From an uncultured Oscillospiraceae bacterium (lineage in GTDB: Bacteria; Bacillota; Clostridia; Oscillospirales; Oscillospiraceae): 5,933 bases of DNA. The stretch spans positions 1 to 5,933 of the forward strand of contig CAKTJA010000085.1 in assembly GCA_934567115.1 (NCBI GenBank), in the 5' to 3' direction. Numbering within the stretch: the stretch's first letter is position 1; each line of letters opens with the position of its first letter. Shown here piece by piece: positions 4,742-5,933 of the stretch. Under the pieces are notes generated by a model. That model did not search any database. It worked only from the letters and a program-made list of their open reading frames with translations, and was not told where the DNA came from. The translations under genes and the position numbers were made by a program.

Positions 4742-5914
4742 TCAGTCGTCCCACTCCGCCTCGTGCTTGAGAATCGCGCCGGAGGCCGCGTCGATCTCGT
4801 AGTCATATTCCATATTGCCGGATTTGAACTCGACCTCGTAGACGAGCTTTCCGTGCTCGTCGTCCAGCTCAATGTCCATGTCATACGCCTGATTTTCGCT
4901 CACGCCCGCATGCTCCAAAGCGATGGACTTCGCCTTGGCATAGCCGATGTCCTGCGCCGTTCCGGACGGTGCGGGAGCCTGTTCCGCAGGTTTGGAAGGC
5001 TGCGGCGCGGGGGCCTGTTCCGCAGACGTGGAAGGCTGCGGGGCGGCAGGTCTGGAGGCTTCGTTCGGGGTGGGTGCGGTGGTTATGATATCCTTCCGCC
5101 CACTGAGCACCTCCCCTGTGTAGGCATTCACCCGATACTCAAACTCGCCCCACTGCGTGTGCAGCTCCACCTCATAGTGCGCGGGGAACTCGTCAAGCTC
5201 GGGATCGACCTCCGCCGTAACGGAATCCAGCGCCGTTGTTCCGGCATACTGCTCCGCAGCGTAGGCCGCCGCATCCCTGCCGATGGGCATGGCGGGCGCG
5301 CCCGCTTCGGCGAGATCCTTGAGCTCTTCGACCGAGAGCTTCGCCAGCGCGTCAAATTGCAGACCAGAGTTGAGTGCGAGCACGCGGTTCACCAGCGCCG
5401 CCTTTCCGGTGGAAATGTTATTCTCCCGCGCCCGCTGTTCCAATCCCGCGTCCTGCGTGAGCGTCTGCGTCAGGACCGACGCTCTCGATTCGCTCGTCTG
5501 CAAAACGCCGTCCACCGCGCTCGTCAGCTCGCGCCGGAGCTTTTCCGCGCGGGCGGTATCCTTGTCCTCCACCGAGATCATGATGGCGGAGGAAATGCTG
5601 TTGAGGTAGCCGTTTCGCACAAGGCTGCCCACGATGGCGTTCACCGCCACATCGAGCTTCGCGCCCTTGAGGTCTGCGCCGCCGCCCATATCCGCAAGGA
5701 TGGCCTTCGCGTCCTCGTTGAGCGGCGTACAGGCAAGCACCTTTTCGCTCCGGTTCACCTTCAGCTCAATGCTCGGGTTCACGTCCAGCGACACCACGGA
5801 CGCGACCGCGTTCGCCCGCTGGTAGAACAGCCCTCCGCCGCCGAGCAGCATCACCGCGAGGCAGGCAGCCACAAGCGTTGTCCACATTCTCTTTGTCGTT
5901 TTCTTTGTCGTCAT
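4742..5914 (-). CDS. Membrane-anchored RsgI-like protein with two PepSY domains
   Basis: The 390-residue protein has a short basic N-terminus and a membrane helix (about 11-30), so most of it lies outside the membrane. Residues 38-200 resemble the extracytoplasmic domain of RsgI anti-sigma-I factors: SVVSLDVNPSIELKVNRSEK (39-58) is the diagnostic start, including the Asn46-Pro47 pair at which RsgI proteins are reported to self-cleave. Two PepSY domains follow (about 213-272, with YRVNAYTGEVLSG, and about 322-387, with DYEIDAASGAILKHE). They are joined by a Pro/Ala/Gln/Ser linker (280-318) holding a 12-residue tandem repeat. The cytoplasmic sigma-binding RsgI_N domain, normally in front of the helix, is missing; only about 10 residues precede the helix. 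Either it is encoded by an upstream gene outside the window or this is a sensor/structural relative. The ATG at 5914 has AAAGGAA about 11 bases upstream, a modest site. Confidence 0.85.
   Translation of the reverse strand: MTTKKTTKRMWTTLVAACLAVMLLGGGGLFYQRANAVASVVSLDVNPSIELKVNRSEKVLACTPLNEDAKAILADMGGGADLKGAKLDVAVNAIVGSLVRNGYLNSISSAIMISVEDKDTARAEKLRRELTSAVDGVLQTSESRASVLTQTLTQDAGLEQRARENNISTGKAALVNRVLALNSGLQFDALAKLSVEELKDLAEAGAPAMPIGRDAAAYAAEQYAGTTALDSVTAEVDPELDEFPAHYEVELHTQWGEFEYRVNAYTGEVLSGRKDIITTAPTPNEASRPAAPQPSTSAEQAPAPQPSKPAEQAPAPSGTAQDIGYAKAKSIALEHAGVSENQAYDMDIELDDEHGKLVYEVEFKSGNMEYDYEIDAASGAILKHEAEWDD
4977..5048 (-). repeat. 36-bp tandem repeat (two copies) in the linker of the PepSY protein
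   Basis: Two imperfect 36-bp units (4977-5012 and 5013-5048) encode the 12-residue repeat APQPSxxAEQAP, with TS or KP at the variable positions. Being a multiple of three, copy changes alter linker length without a frameshift. Confidence 0.75.
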
Positions 5915-5933
5915 GGGAATTACCGTTCCTTTC

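Overview
The window reads as chromosomal DNA of a GC-rich, endospore-forming member of the Clostridia (Firmicutes), probably a gut or anaerobic Oscillospiraceae-like lineage. The main evidence is an adjacent spmA-spmB pair (spore maturation proteins), strong AGGAGG-type ribosome binding sites, an RsgI-like/PepSY envelope protein and a clostridial-type NCS2 uracil permease. The species assignment is inference.

Layout. On the minus strand, 1-361 is a lipoprotein gene cut by an in-frame TAG after its lipobox; it runs off the left edge. It has its own sigma-A-like promoter (403-431). Next, still on the minus strand, come spmB (540-1061) and spmA (1066-1644), a translationally coupled pair preceded by a sigma-E-like promoter (1701-1731). 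From the same intergenic region the uracil permease gene uraA (2059-3390) is transcribed divergently on the plus strand. Its roughly 200-nt leader contains a promoter, a hairpin that buries a strong ribosome binding site, a 26-codon leader ORF, and an intrinsic terminator whose ascending arm contains the leader ORF's stop codon. This looks like a translation-coupled attenuator and is the most interesting item in the window.

A 16-bp perfect hairpin (3435-3469) separates uraA from a convergent minus-strand gene (3475-4155) for a soluble DUF3298-like protein. That gene has a CATACACT element typical of mother-cell sporulation promoters. The 4156-4741 stretch carries no recognised gene. It holds two short plus-strand ORFs (41 and 55 codons, TAG-C-ATG junction), a terminator after them, and the terminator of the last gene. 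The last gene (4742-5914, minus) encodes a membrane-anchored protein with an RsgI-like extracytoplasmic domain followed by two PepSY domains joined by a repetitive Pro/Ala/Gln linker.

Together: spmAB act in spore cortex/core dehydration, and the DUF3298 gene may share mother-cell expression. uraA imports uracil for pyrimidine salvage, apparently under premature-termination control. The RsgI/PepSY protein is an envelope protein of unknown partner. No mobile element, CRISPR array, tRNA or rRNA was seen.
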